Source: JAQICJ01 sp041686345
Lineage (GTDB): Bacteria; Myxococcota_A; Polyangia; HGW-17
Direction: 5' to 3'
Length of the DNA stretch: 64,000 bases
NCBI GenBank assembly: GCA_041686345.1
Contig: JAWLEA010000002.1
Location: 13,679-77,678, forward strand
Below, piece by piece: positions 9,129-18,308 of the stretch; within the stretch, counting starts at the first letter, position 1; the number at the start of each line of letters is the position of its first letter. Under the pieces are notes generated by a model, which was not told where the DNA came from, did no database searches, and saw nothing but the letters and a program-made list of their open reading frames with translations. The translations under genes were made by a program, and so were the position numbers.

Positions 9129-10940
9129 ATGAAATATAGACTTTTTTTAATTATCTTTCTTTTTTTCTCCTGCAAAAACAATAAACCTGAATTAAGCGAA
9201 AAAAATCAGGACAAAAAATCACAGAATACTAAAAATAAAAACAAGAACACTGCTCGAAAAAAACAAAAGAAAAACAATCAAAACAAATTGAAAAATCGTT
9301 CCATCTTTAAATTAGAACTAGATAAAAAGCTTTTTGTTTTTGACAACATGACCATTGCTCCTTCCTTTGTTTTTGAACAAAACAGCAACCAGGATATTTC
9401 AAAATTGGTTGATTTCATGAACAAATGGGAAATAAACAGTTATTCCAGTGAAAACCAAAGATTCACTGCCCGGTTTCTGGCAAAATTGATCAACGCCCTT
9501 AATAATGATAAAAGCAAAAATTACAAGAAAATCTTTAAATTGCGGAAATATGCTCTCTACCTGATGCTTACTAAAAACATACCTAATTCTGAACACTTCC
9601 CTCTTCAAAACAAAGAATTCGACAAGTTAACCATAAATTATTTCAACAAGGGATATAATTTCTACAGCACTTCTCTCAAAAAGCTTAAAATTAATCTGGA
9701 AAAGGTAAAAAATGTTATTTTCAACCATAAGAAAACGAGTAGAATTTCGCGTCAATCAACTCTGGTGTCGCTGCAAGATCTATTCAAAAATTCCAAATCT
9801 GAAAATAATACCAAATTAGAAACAATGATTTCATTTCTTACCAAGGGAAATCATCAAACCAAAAAGGATTTCAGATTTTTCCCTTTTGAATTCAGTATGC
9901 ACCCCCAAAAGGGAAACGCTCCAAACATCTGGCTAAAGTTTCTTTTTCCCGAAAACAATGCCGGCAGTATTAAAAATAAAATCTCATCTATTCTTTCCTC
10001 CCCTCCCTTTAATTACGGAATCGAGTTGAATAAAAATAAATATTACGATTCTTATCTTCTGCTGGCCTCGGGAAAGTGTCCCCTTTGCTTTAAACCTGAG
10101 GATACTCCCGGCAATGCAAATCTTCCACGCAATTTAAGAAAAATGGACTGGGGAAAATATGGAGAAAAACTTATAAAAAAATTATTTGGGAATAAAGTAA
10201 CTTCAACTTTTTTCAGTTGTACCCCTTCCTATCTTGATTTTGTCTCCATCTACGAGCATCTAATTGCAAATTCTAAAAATATACCGGGGATATATCTCAA
10301 CAGCCAATATATGTCCAAAAATTTTAAAGATAATCAACTTCTTAAAAAAATCTGGCTTAAAGCGTTTTTGCAATATCTTTTTCTCAACAAAGAATTCAGT
10401 CGTGCTTTTTTCAAGCCGGATTGCCAGTTAATTCCAGTTTTCTTTACCGCCTACAAATACATAATACAAAGGAGTATCGGAAAAAACAATATTGAAACTT
10501 TGGCCAACGGCTATTATCTTCGAGGTCTTCTTTCCAATCATTTACCTGAAATTACCCGCAAAAATGAAGATGATATAGAACCAACAATTGAAAAAAGTAA
10601 AAATGATAAAAAGATATCCTTTGACAAATACGATTTTTTCTTTGATCCCAAACACCATCCTGTTCTGTTTGACCAGGACAAGTTAAAAACCAGGGTTGAA
10701 CAATTATTGATCCAACTTTCCGGGATGCACGGTAATCCCGGACGCTGGCTCAAGGAAAATACAATACCTTTTGACAACATGATTTCCCCAGAAAAAATCA
10801 AGGAATTGAAAGAAAAAATATTAACCAAAGAAATACCTGATGCCAGAGTCTATCTTCCTGCCCATATTATTTTCAGGGGAGAAAGAATACATTATACCCA
10901 CGCTAATGATGCCTCTGAACATTTTATTTCTTTTTATTGA
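9129..10940 (+). CDS. Predicted lipoprotein of unknown function
   Basis: The 603-residue protein begins with a short lipoprotein signal (hydrophobic core LFLIIFLFF and lipobox FFSC, Cys15), followed by a Lys/Asn/Gln-rich spacer (about 16-60) typical of a tether. The rest is a globular domain with a CPLC pair (near 318), FFSC and PDCQ cysteines, and a C-terminal PARVYLPAHIIFRGERIHY-like region (approximately residues 575-592). It may resemble large surface lipoproteins of the DUF3160 type, but I cannot confirm that. It follows the patatin gene by 70 bp and could be cotranscribed. Expected location is the periplasmic face of a membrane after processing by Lgt (gene at 55723). Confidence 0.8.
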   Translation: MKYRLFLIIFLFFSCKNNKPELSEKNQDKKSQNTKNKNKNTARKKQKKNNQNKLKNRSIFKLELDKKLFVFDNMTIAPSFVFEQNSNQDISKLVDFMNKWEINSYSSENQRFTARFLAKLINALNNDKSKNYKKIFKLRKYALYLMLTKNIPNSEHFPLQNKEFDKLTINYFNKGYNFYSTSLKKLKINLEKVKNVIFNHKKTSRISRQSTLVSLQDLFKNSKSENNTKLETMISFLTKGNHQTKKDFRFFPFEFSMHPQKGNAPNIWLKFLFPENNAGSIKNKISSILSSPPFNYGIELNKNKYYDSYLLLASGKCPLCFKPEDTPGNANLPRNLRKMDWGKYGEKLIKKLFGNKVTSTFFSCTPSYLDFVSIYEHLIANSKNIPGIYLNSQYMSKNFKDNQLLKKIWLKAFLQYLFLNKEFSRAFFKPDCQLIPVFFTAYKYIIQRSIGKNNIETLANGYYLRGLLSNHLPEITRKNEDDIEPTIEKSKNDKKISFDKYDFFFDPKHHPVLFDQDKLKTRVEQLLIQLSGMHGNPGRWLKENTIPFDNMISPEKIKELKEKILTKEIPDARVYLPAHIIFRGERIHYTHANDASEHFISFY

Positions 10941-10988
10941 TTTCTGGGCAAACTAACGCCTTTTCTGCAAACAATCCTTCCTTAACCT

Positions 10989-11004
10989 GTTCCCGTCCCA
11001 AAAT
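10989..11004 (+). repeat. Solo end of the 162-bp element family
   Basis: GTTCCCGTCCCAAAAT matches the left terminal repeat, but no interior or partner end follows. It lies about 85 bp before copy B in the gene-free stretch 10941-11420, and is probably a remnant. Confidence 0.45.
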
Positions 11005-11089
11005 ACAAATTAGCTTTTTTGTCTATATCCGCCGATATTTCTCGGTTATCCCTGTATGCTTGGTAATTTACTTATTTTTCAACTAAATA

Positions 11090-11251
11090 GTTCCCATCCC
11101 AGAATGGGGGTTATTGACTGAATGAGAAGTTTGCCTCAGATGCGCGGAATAACTTCGCTGACATAGTTGACACTATTTCAAGAAGTGATGACAAAGCTGA
11201 TGAGGTATAATTACGCTTTCAGGCGATGACCTTCCTTTTTGGGACGGGAAC
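11090..11251 (+). repeat. 162-bp MITE-like element, copy B
   Basis: The copy begins GTTCCCATCCCAGAATGG and ends TGGGACGGGAAC. It is flanked on both sides by a perfect 6-bp direct repeat TAAATA (11084-11089 and 11252-11257), which reads as a target-site duplication. The interior carries the conserved arms AATAACTTC and GAAGTGAT around ATAGT-TGAC-ACTAT. It lies in the 480-bp gap between the lipoprotein gene and the 3' end of the V-ATPase operon; nothing else coding was seen in that gap. Confidence 0.92.
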
Positions 11252-11257
11252 TAAATA

Positions 11258-11300
11258 GTTCCCATCCCAGAATGGGGGTTATTGACTGTGGGACGGGAAC
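11258..11300 (+). repeat. Internally deleted copy (B') of the 162-bp element
   Basis: Directly after the TAAATA flank of copy B, the first 31 bp of copy B are repeated without a mismatch (through TTATTGACTG) and are then joined to a right end TGGGACGGGAAC. About 120 bp of interior is missing. The right flank (TATAGT) is not a copy of TAAATA. Confidence 0.85.
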
Positions 11301-11420
11301 TATAGTAATAACCTTTACCGGATAAAGCTTTGCATAACCCACCAGAGGATTCCCAGCCTGCAAACTTACCTGTGCAATGTAGTCAGAACCCCTGTTGATT
11401 TAAAAAAGGAAAAGGAAAGA

Positions 11421-11948
11421 TTATTGCCAGAGAATGGCGAAAACGAAGGAGAGAATAGCATAAAATTCAGGCAGTACAGCTAACAGCATAGCAATACCAA
11501 CACCCATTTTTTCCTGGTTGATGGAACGAATACCTGCAGCACATACAACTCCTTGCCACCATCCGGAAAAAAGGCAGGCGATCCCGGTTGCAGTACCGGC
11601 GGCGAATATTTTAAGAAATACTTCAGGATCAAGACTGGCGAATTCTCCTTTCATTCTGCCAAAAAGCAAAATACCAACAACAAAAGAATAAAGTCCCTGA
11701 GTTCCGGGTAAAACTGAAACCAGAAGACCCATTCCTCGTTTTTCCTCTCTCATGCCGGCTACAGCTGAACCTGCAATTGAAAGTCCAATAGCACTTCCTG
11801 ATAAACCTAATCCCAGCATACCAAGTCCGGCAAAGGCAATGAAATGATTCCAGTTGAGGGCTATACCACCAACTGCTGGAAGTCCTGAATTGAAAAATGC
11901 ATTAAAAAATTCATAAGTTGTGCTGATGAGAGGCTGAAGTGTGATCAC
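11421..11948 (-). CDS. atpK: V-type ATP synthase subunit K (proteolipid, double hairpin)
   Basis: The 175-residue membrane-rotor subunit has four predicted helices forming two hairpins. It carries the ion across the membrane as the ring turns. The carboxylate is in the second hairpin only (E161 in LPEFYAIL); the equivalent position in the first hairpin is Gly (PGTQGLYSF, 81-89). Thr83, Gln84 and Gln132 (in GWWQG) occupy the places of the sodium ligands T64, Q65 and Q110 known from Enterococcus hirae NtpK, with E161 matching E139, so sodium rather than proton coupling is plausible. It is the last gene of the seven-gene minus-strand operon, 68 bp after subunit I. Confidence 0.94.
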   Translation of the reverse strand: MITLQPLISTTYEFFNAFFNSGLPAVGGIALNWNHFIAFAGLGMLGLGLSGSAIGLSIAGSAVAGMREEKRGMGLLVSVLPGTQGLYSFVVGILLFGRMKGEFASLDPEVFLKIFAAGTATGIACLFSGWWQGVVCAAGIRSINQEKMGVGIAMLLAVLPEFYAILSFVFAILWQ

Positions 11949-12016
11949 AGTATTTCTCCTTTAAATTTCTTCTACCCCGAAGAGTAAAAATAATATTAAA
12001 TTTATGTTTTTAACTT

Positions 12017-13828
12017 TTATTTGCGACTTTTAAAAGGTGTATAGAGTTTGCCACCACCTTCAAAGAATTTATCATAGTACTCCAGAAAATTAAGTCTGGC
12101 CGAATGAACCAGACTTCCAATTACGGCCATGGCAAAATTGAAACTGTGGCCGAATAAAAAGATCAAGAGTGCAAAAAACCAGCCAAAATAGGGATTCGTG
12201 TTGAATACATCCAAAGCCAGAGTATTTACTATAGATGCAATGATACCGGAACTCAGTCCAAGACCGAAAATACGGGCATAACTGACCATATCTCCGCCAA
12301 CACCGACTATATTGTATAAAGCTCCAAATCCCCCCAATATTCTCTTAAAGGGAGAACGGTGAGGTGAATTGAAAAAGAAAATCAATACTGAACAGGCTAC
12401 GGCCGGCCAGAGAAAATCGGGTCTGGTCCAATTGGGCCATATTCTGATGATTCGATAAAAAGAAATCGTAATTCCTATCCAACCGATATTAGCTACAATT
12501 AACTGATAATTTTTGCGGGTTACTGCCAGAAATATTTTAATGATGAATCCGACAATAAGTTGAATAACTCCAAAATTCAAAGCCCAGAGCAAAAATTTGT
12601 TATAGTCGGTGGAAAACACCATCAAGGGCATTAAGTTGCGGAAATTTTGAGACCAACTGTGAGCAAATAATTGCACCCCCATAAACTGACCCATCAATAA
12701 ACCGATTACCAAGGTTGAAAAACCAAGTACCTGAATCAAACGCATGAAATACAGCCCAGTTTTATTCTCTTTAAATTTGGGAGCCAATACTCCTCCAATA
12801 ATGAGAAGAAATAAACCATAAGCTGCATCAGCCAGGCAAAATCCAAAGAAAACTCCCAAGAATGGGGCTACCAGAACAGTAGGATCAAATTCTCGATAGT
12901 GAGGAGGATTGAATAATTTTATCAGTGGTTCAAAATATCTGATAATGGGTGGATTGTGCAATTTTACCGGAACTTCATCTTCTTCATCGGGATCTTCAAT
13001 TACCACTGCTATAGGATCATCAGCAAATTCTTCCTCTATTTTTGCAACCTTTTTGGCAGGAGTAAATCCCATCAGTGCAAAAAGAGTATCTTCATCTCTG
13101 ATCCCACCTAACACCTTCGCATGATCGTATTTTGTCTGTAAATTTTTGAGATGTTTTTCGATTACATCTTTAAACTGGCAGATCTCAAAATATTTTTTCT
13201 GAGATTTTTTCTGTTTTTCCCGAAGCTTTTCCAAACGGGCTTTGATTTCACTCAGTGAATTGTCAGGAAGGGAAGGAGTTTCAAAGGGTACTTCCGGAAC
13301 TTCATCTTTGAAAGCAACAATAAAACCGGTGTCCCTTGCACCTCTCAATTTGACTTGCTTATACCAGAATGCGGCTTCCAGAAAATTTTTGCCTTTGTCC
13401 TTAATTTCTTTGGAAGATGCATGATAGAACTTTATTTGAACTCCTCTTTTTGCTAGAAATTCAATATCTTTTCTTTCAAAATCACCCCAGCGCAGCAGTT
13501 GTTTTTCTTCTTTTTCCAAACCTGCAATTTCTTGCTCCAGAGAGTTTTTGAGATTGACTATGGTTTCATATTTTTCTACAAGTTCTTCACCTTTTCCTTT
13601 ATGTATCTGTTTTATATCCTGATCTGACTTTTTGATTGCATGTTTTAATTTTTTAACAATTCTTTCAACTTTTGAAACTTCTGCAGCAAGTTCTCCCGGA
13701 GGATCAACCGGGTTTTCCGCCATCTCCTTGACATGGAGTACCCCCAGTTCCTGAAGTTTGTCAACCGTCATTTCCCTGGAATGATCAGGACCGACGATAT
13801 AAACTTTTTTCATTGTTACAAGGGCCAT
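12017..13828 (-). CDS. atpI: V-type ATP synthase subunit I (a subunit, stator)
   Basis: The 603-residue protein has the expected two-part plan: a soluble N-terminal half (1-about 310) with long coiled coils that contacts the peripheral stalks, and a C-terminal membrane half with about seven or eight helices. The conserved SYARIFGLGLSSG segment contains the essential arginine (about R519) that faces the K ring during ion transfer. Length is a little below the usual 620-660. It follows subunit D by 12 bp in the operon. The assignment is firm from architecture and the SYAR motif. Confidence 0.95.
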   Translation of the reverse strand: MALVTMKKVYIVGPDHSREMTVDKLQELGVLHVKEMAENPVDPPGELAAEVSKVERIVKKLKHAIKKSDQDIKQIHKGKGEELVEKYETIVNLKNSLEQEIAGLEKEEKQLLRWGDFERKDIEFLAKRGVQIKFYHASSKEIKDKGKNFLEAAFWYKQVKLRGARDTGFIVAFKDEVPEVPFETPSLPDNSLSEIKARLEKLREKQKKSQKKYFEICQFKDVIEKHLKNLQTKYDHAKVLGGIRDEDTLFALMGFTPAKKVAKIEEEFADDPIAVVIEDPDEEDEVPVKLHNPPIIRYFEPLIKLFNPPHYREFDPTVLVAPFLGVFFGFCLADAAYGLFLLIIGGVLAPKFKENKTGLYFMRLIQVLGFSTLVIGLLMGQFMGVQLFAHSWSQNFRNLMPLMVFSTDYNKFLLWALNFGVIQLIVGFIIKIFLAVTRKNYQLIVANIGWIGITISFYRIIRIWPNWTRPDFLWPAVACSVLIFFFNSPHRSPFKRILGGFGALYNIVGVGGDMVSYARIFGLGLSSGIIASIVNTLALDVFNTNPYFGWFFALLIFLFGHSFNFAMAVIGSLVHSARLNFLEYYDKFFEGGGKLYTPFKSRK

Positions 13829-13840
13829 TTTACCTCCTAA

Positions 13841-14458
13841 TCAACCAGTAGCCTGTTGTGCTTTGGCTTCAATCTTGTTTTTGGCAATTTTTGCTCTGCA
13901 AACTGCAGCTGTTTGCTGATCACCAAGATAAACCTTGATCTTTCTGATATTTTCTTTGGTTTTGGGAATCAGCACTTTTTCGTACAAATTGATTCGCTGG
14001 GTGGTTTTGGTAAGTTCTTTTTGCAGAAGCTCATGCTTTTTCTGAATGATTTTAACTTTTTCAATAGCTGACAAGGCCTTTTTGATAAAATCTACAGCTG
14101 CATCAAAAATCCAAGGAGTAGCAACCAGAGACCAAGGCTTTTCCTTAAATTTTATCTCATCAAATTGGGGAACCTTGACTCCGGCAATATTTACTAAACT
14201 GCTTTTCACTTCGTCGATAGATATCAGGTCCTTGATTTCATTGGACAAGGTGGCAATTTTACCCTTCCAACTGGAAACATCTTCCAAGAGTGTTTGTTTT
14301 TCTCTGCGTGCTTCTTGTATTTCTTTTTTCACATCCCTGACCTCAGTCTGCAATTGCTGCTTTCTGAGTTCCAAGGTGGGTAGAAACTCCTGATAAAGCT
14401 TCAAAGATTGAGTCTGTTCCCTTAATGAGTTTTTGTTGAGTTTGACTTGTTCACTCAT
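13841..14458 (-). CDS. atpD: V-type ATP synthase subunit D (central stalk)
   Basis: The 205-residue protein is mostly two long helices (about 5-75 and 125-195) flanking a short globular part, the usual plan of the central rotor shaft that transmits rotation between the AB catalytic head and the K ring. The N-terminal KLNKNSLREQTQSLKLYQ resembles the family's start. It begins with ATG 4 bp after the stop of subunit B. A separate F subunit, which normally caps D, is not found in this operon. Confidence 0.92.
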   Translation of the reverse strand: MSEQVKLNKNSLREQTQSLKLYQEFLPTLELRKQQLQTEVRDVKKEIQEARREKQTLLEDVSSWKGKIATLSNEIKDLISIDEVKSSLVNIAGVKVPQFDEIKFKEKPWSLVATPWIFDAAVDFIKKALSAIEKVKIIQKKHELLQKELTKTTQRINLYEKVLIPKTKENIRKIKVYLGDQQTAAVCRAKIAKNKIEAKAQQATG

Positions 14459-14462
14459 CTAA

Positions 14463-15767
14463 TTATTTCTCCGGCCAATGTTGATCAAGTATCTCCTTCT
14501 TAATTCCAACTTCTTTGGCACTGAAACATTCCGCCATGGTTTTCCATCCCATATCCAAGGCATCGTTTAAACTGACATCCACACTGAGATCCATGAACCT
14601 GTCCTGGAAAAGATCGGCATATTTGAGAAATTTCTCATCTTCTTCGGTTTTTTCAAAACCCATGGATATTTTCTTTTTGGATTCCAGTGCTTTGGCATAA
14701 AGCCTGATCATGGAATTCATAACAGCTCCGTGATCTTTCCTCGTTACTTTGCCGATAACAAGCTGTTTCAAACGACTGAGAGACCCGAAGGGGTTGATAA
14801 CTCCATCATTCAAGTAATACTGTCCCTCTGTAATATAACCGGTGTTGTCAGGAACCGGATGAGTGACATCTCCACCCGGCATGGTAGTAACTGCCAAGAT
14901 AGTAATGGAACCTGCACCATCAAAATCAACAGCTTTCTCATATCGGGAAGCCAAATCACTATAAAGGGAACCGGGATAACCAAGATTTGACGGAACCTGT
15001 TCCATGGCGACGCTGATCTCTTTGAGAGCATCGGCAAAGGCGGTGAGATCGCTGAGTAATACCAGAACTCTCTTACCTTCAATTCCGAATTTTTCAGCTA
15101 CTGCCAGTGCCATATCAGGTACCAGCAATCTTTCAACCACTGGATCTGCGGCAGTATGGATAAACATTACGGTTCTGTCCATGATACCGCCGTCTTCGAA
15201 TTTTCTCCTGAAACCAATGAATTCATCAAATTTAAGCCCGATTCCGCCTAAAATTACCACATCGGCATCTGCCTGCAGGGCAATTCTGGACAAAAGTTCA
15301 TTGTAGGGCTCACCAGGAGTCGAAAAAATTGGGAGTTTCTGACTTTCAACCAAAGGATTGAATATATCAATCATGGGGATTCTGGTTTCAATGAAATTGT
15401 GAGGTACTACCCTTTTGACGGGATTAACCGAAGGACCGCCGATATTAACTTCTTCGGCGTTTTCTATTTCGGGTTTTCCATCCATGGGAACTCCACTGCC
15501 GGTAAAAATCCGCCCGAGGAGGTTGTCCGAATAACCAACCCGCATGGGATGACCGAGAAACCTGACTTTGGCTATATTGGAAAGCCCCTTTGCTCCGGAA
15601 AAAACCTGGAGAGAAACTTTGCTTCCTTCAATTCTGATAACCTGAGCCAGTGAAACTTCCCCATTGGTATTGGTTATGGATGCCAACTCACGATAGGAAA
15701 CTCCTTCGGCTTCCAATTCAATAATATCACCAATAATATTTTTTATTCTGGTATATTCTTTAAACAA
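14463..15767 (-). CDS. atpB: V-type ATP synthase subunit B (regulatory nucleotide site)
   Basis: The protein has 434 residues from a TTG start at 15767. A longer frame is open to 15788, but an excellent ribosome binding site (GGAGGAGG, complement of 15773-15780) lies inside that extension, 5 nt before the TTG, and the sequence then begins FKEYTRIKNIIGD as V-type B subunits do. The non-catalytic B subunit alternates with A in the hexameric head; no P-loop is present, as expected. Conserved stretches include TPGEPYNELLSRIALQAD (about 156-173) and SDLTAFADALKEIS. Its start overlaps the end of subunit A by 8 bp, implying translational coupling. Confidence 0.95.
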   Translation of the reverse strand: MFKEYTRIKNIIGDIIELEAEGVSYRELASITNTNGEVSLAQVIRIEGSKVSLQVFSGAKGLSNIAKVRFLGHPMRVGYSDNLLGRIFTGSGVPMDGKPEIENAEEVNIGGPSVNPVKRVVPHNFIETRIPMIDIFNPLVESQKLPIFSTPGEPYNELLSRIALQADADVVILGGIGLKFDEFIGFRRKFEDGGIMDRTVMFIHTAADPVVERLLVPDMALAVAEKFGIEGKRVLVLLSDLTAFADALKEISVAMEQVPSNLGYPGSLYSDLASRYEKAVDFDGAGSITILAVTTMPGGDVTHPVPDNTGYITEGQYYLNDGVINPFGSLSRLKQLVIGKVTRKDHGAVMNSMIRLYAKALESKKKISMGFEKTEEDEKFLKYADLFQDRFMDLSVDVSLNDALDMGWKTMAECFSAKEVGIKKEILDQHWPEK

Positions 15768-17538
15768 TCTTTCCTCCTCCGGAAACAATTATCTCTTCTA
15801 TTTCACCAGTTAATTCACTGTATTTATCACTGTCTGTCTCCACGTAATTTTTCTGATAAAACTTGTCCTGCAGATCGGTAAAGAATTTGCGGGCTTCTTT
15901 TTTATCTTCCAAATCAAAAGGAGTACTTAAAACTTTGTATAATAATTTGAAATCTTTGGCCTGTCTGCTGAGATCGGCAGCACAATCGATATCATCAAAG
16001 GCATTCTGTTGCAGATAGGTAAAGTCGACCAGTTCGGATTTGAGATATTTAACGAGATCATCAACATTGACGCCCTCTTCTCCGACAACTGTCATCATTT
16101 TTCCTACTTCCGCTCCGATACTCAACAGATCCTTGGTTTTTTTAACCATTTTAGTCCAATCAGGATCCATTTGTTCATTGAGACTGTCTGCCATTTGACC
16201 GATGTAAAGGGAATAGGAATCAAGGGGATCAATAGCCGGATATTTGCGTTCATCGGAACGCTTCCTGCTGAGACCGAGAAAAGCACCCACAACCTTGAGG
16301 GTTGCCTGGGTAACAGGTTCTTCAAAATTACCTCCGGCGGGTGAAACCGTACCGATTAAGGTGACAGCTCCCTTTTCATTGTTGTGTAATTTAACCAGGC
16401 CTGCTCTTTCATAAAGTCCGGCAATGCGGCTTTCCAGATAAGCCGGGAAAGCTTCTTCACCGGGAATCTCTTCGAGGCGACCTGACATCTCGCGCAAGGC
16501 CTGAGCCCATCTGGAGGTGGAATCGGCGAGAACCAGAACATCAAGTCCCATCTCGCGATAATATTCAGCCAGAGTAATTCCGGTATATACTGATGCTTCA
16601 CGAGCAGCAACAGGCATGGAAGATGTATTACAGATGATGATGGTTCTATCCATCAGAGAACCACCTGTTTGTGGATCTTCCATCTCGGGGAATTCGTTGA
16701 TAAGTTCCACAACTTCACCAGCACGCTCACCGCAGGCAACTACAATAACAACATCCGCATTGGAAAATTTGGAGAGAAGATGTTGCAATACTGTTTTACC
16801 GGCTCCGAAAGGTCCCGGAATACAAGCAGTACCACCCCTGCTGACAGGAAACATTGTGTCAATCAAACGCTGTTTGGTGGTAAGCAGTTCTTCGGGAAAA
16901 ATACGTTGCTTGTAGGCTTTGATGGCTTTTTTGACCGGCCATTCCTGTAGCATCATCACCTTGATGACTTTGCCGTCAAGTTCAAGCTCGGCCACAACAT
17001 CTTTAACTTTGTATTCGCCTTTGGAAGAAATCTTTTTAACCGTGGCAACACCAAGCATTCCCAAAGGAACCATAATTTTATGACTGAGATGATGTTCAGG
17101 TACTTCACCCAACCATTGTCCAGCTCTGACTTTATCGCCCTGTTTGACCAAAGGAGTGAATTCCCATTTTTTATCATGATCTACCGGTTCTTTGTACTGC
17201 CCTCTTTGAAGAAAAAAACCGTCTTTATTATCAAGCAGTTCCAGAGGATTCTGTAAACCATCATATATTTCACCGAGAATTCCCGGGGCAATACCCACAG
17301 CAAGCATTTCTCCGGTAAAATTGACCTTCATGCCAACGGTAATTCCGGTTGTATCTTCAAAAACCTGCATATAACATTGTTGACCCAGGACTTTAATGAC
17401 TTCGGATTTAAGACTCATTTCACCAACCAGAACAAAAGCAACCTCGTTTTGAACAACACTGCCTTCGTCTATCTGTACGGTAACCATATTACCATTAATT
17501 CCGACCACGTGACCTGTTGTGGAAGAAGAATCGATCAA
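15760..17538 (-). CDS. atpA: V-type ATP synthase subunit A (catalytic)
   Basis: The 592-residue catalytic subunit has Walker A GPFGAGKT (242-249), Walker B region and the family's non-homologous insert (about 115-190) between the beta-barrel and nucleotide domain. It synthesises or hydrolyses ATP at the A/B interface. The start is TTG at 17538, overlapping the upstream stop as TTGA, with GGAGGTG (complement of 17544-17550) 5 nt away. It is third in the operon E, DUF2764, A, B, D, I, K. This order is known from Chlamydia and spirochaetes, which also lack separate C, F and G genes. Confidence 0.97.
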   Translation of the reverse strand: MIDSSSTTGHVVGINGNMVTVQIDEGSVVQNEVAFVLVGEMSLKSEVIKVLGQQCYMQVFEDTTGITVGMKVNFTGEMLAVGIAPGILGEIYDGLQNPLELLDNKDGFFLQRGQYKEPVDHDKKWEFTPLVKQGDKVRAGQWLGEVPEHHLSHKIMVPLGMLGVATVKKISSKGEYKVKDVVAELELDGKVIKVMMLQEWPVKKAIKAYKQRIFPEELLTTKQRLIDTMFPVSRGGTACIPGPFGAGKTVLQHLLSKFSNADVVIVVACGERAGEVVELINEFPEMEDPQTGGSLMDRTIIICNTSSMPVAAREASVYTGITLAEYYREMGLDVLVLADSTSRWAQALREMSGRLEEIPGEEAFPAYLESRIAGLYERAGLVKLHNNEKGAVTLIGTVSPAGGNFEEPVTQATLKVVGAFLGLSRKRSDERKYPAIDPLDSYSLYIGQMADSLNEQMDPDWTKMVKKTKDLLSIGAEVGKMMTVVGEEGVNVDDLVKYLKSELVDFTYLQQNAFDDIDCAADLSRQAKDFKLLYKVLSTPFDLEDKKEARKFFTDLQDKFYQKNYVETDSDKYSELTGEIEEIIVSGGGKIV

Positions 17539-18251
17539 GCGAACACCTCCAACATTTTTTCTATATCGGCATCTTCATCTGTTTTCCATGAATCAATCAC
17601 CATGGCTTTGGCAAGATATGCCAGCACCGCGTCTATGGAAAAAGGATCTATGCCTTCGAGTTCCAAATAATAAGCAAGTCGAGCCTTATCTATGACAAGT
17701 TCTCTTTCTTGCGGATCTTTAGCTTCAGATGCTCTCAAAACCAGAGAGCCATACTGAAAACTGTTTTTACCATTAAAAATTTGTATTTTACCTTCTTCGA
17801 CACCTAGTTCTTTGGCTCTAACTGCAGCTATAGCATTGCGAAGTCCAATTTCCATTTCCGTGTACCCTTGGAGAAATTTGGAATTGTGTTTTCTGGATAT
17901 TTCGATAAGAGCATTGAAATAGGACTCCCAAAGTTTTTTAAGCAGTATTTCTTGTTGAACCACACCCTGTTCCATTCTGAAAATATTATCAAGAAAAGGA
18001 GGGAGATCCAATTTGTTTTCAAATTCCTCCTTGGATATGGTTCCCGATTCCCTGAAATGATCTTTATCAAGCAAAACAGCTTCGGCATTGGCAGTATCTA
18101 CAAACCAGAGAATACTGCTGACAAGCTCTTTATCGGACCCTTCAACTTCAGTGAATATAAGTTGGGAAATTTTGGATAAAGATGGAGTTGAAGTTGATTT
18201 GAGATCTCCTTTTACAGGTGGCAGGGATGTCATCAATCTATAGTATTTCAA
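17535..18251 (-). CDS. DUF2764 family protein of the V-ATPase operon
   Basis: The 238-residue helical protein begins KYYRLMTSLPPVKG, as DUF2764 proteins do, and lies between subunits E and A, the position that DUF2764 genes occupy in chlamydial and spirochaetal ATPase operons. It probably replaces subunit C, which links the rotor to the K ring; that role is inference from position, size and all-helical composition. The start is TTG at 18251 with GGAG (complement of 18258-18261) 6 nt before it, and its stop overlaps the start of subunit A by 4 bp. No membrane segment or catalytic motif is seen. Confidence 0.88.
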   Translation of the reverse strand: MKYYRLMTSLPPVKGDLKSTSTPSLSKISQLIFTEVEGSDKELVSSILWFVDTANAEAVLLDKDHFRESGTISKEEFENKLDLPPFLDNIFRMEQGVVQQEILLKKLWESYFNALIEISRKHNSKFLQGYTEMEIGLRNAIAAVRAKELGVEEGKIQIFNGKNSFQYGSLVLRASEAKDPQERELVIDKARLAYYLELEGIDPFSIDAVLAYLAKAMVIDSWKTDEDADIEKMLEVFA

Positions 18252-18308
18252 AAAAAACTCCTTGAAAGGTTATAAGGTGAGTTTGTGTGAATCTGACAAA
18301 ACAAGAGA

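Noticed and set aside
14810..15306. Long antisense open frames within the V-ATPase genes
   Set aside because: They are mirror frames of atpB/atpA, a common effect of codon bias; the sense strand carries clear family motifs.
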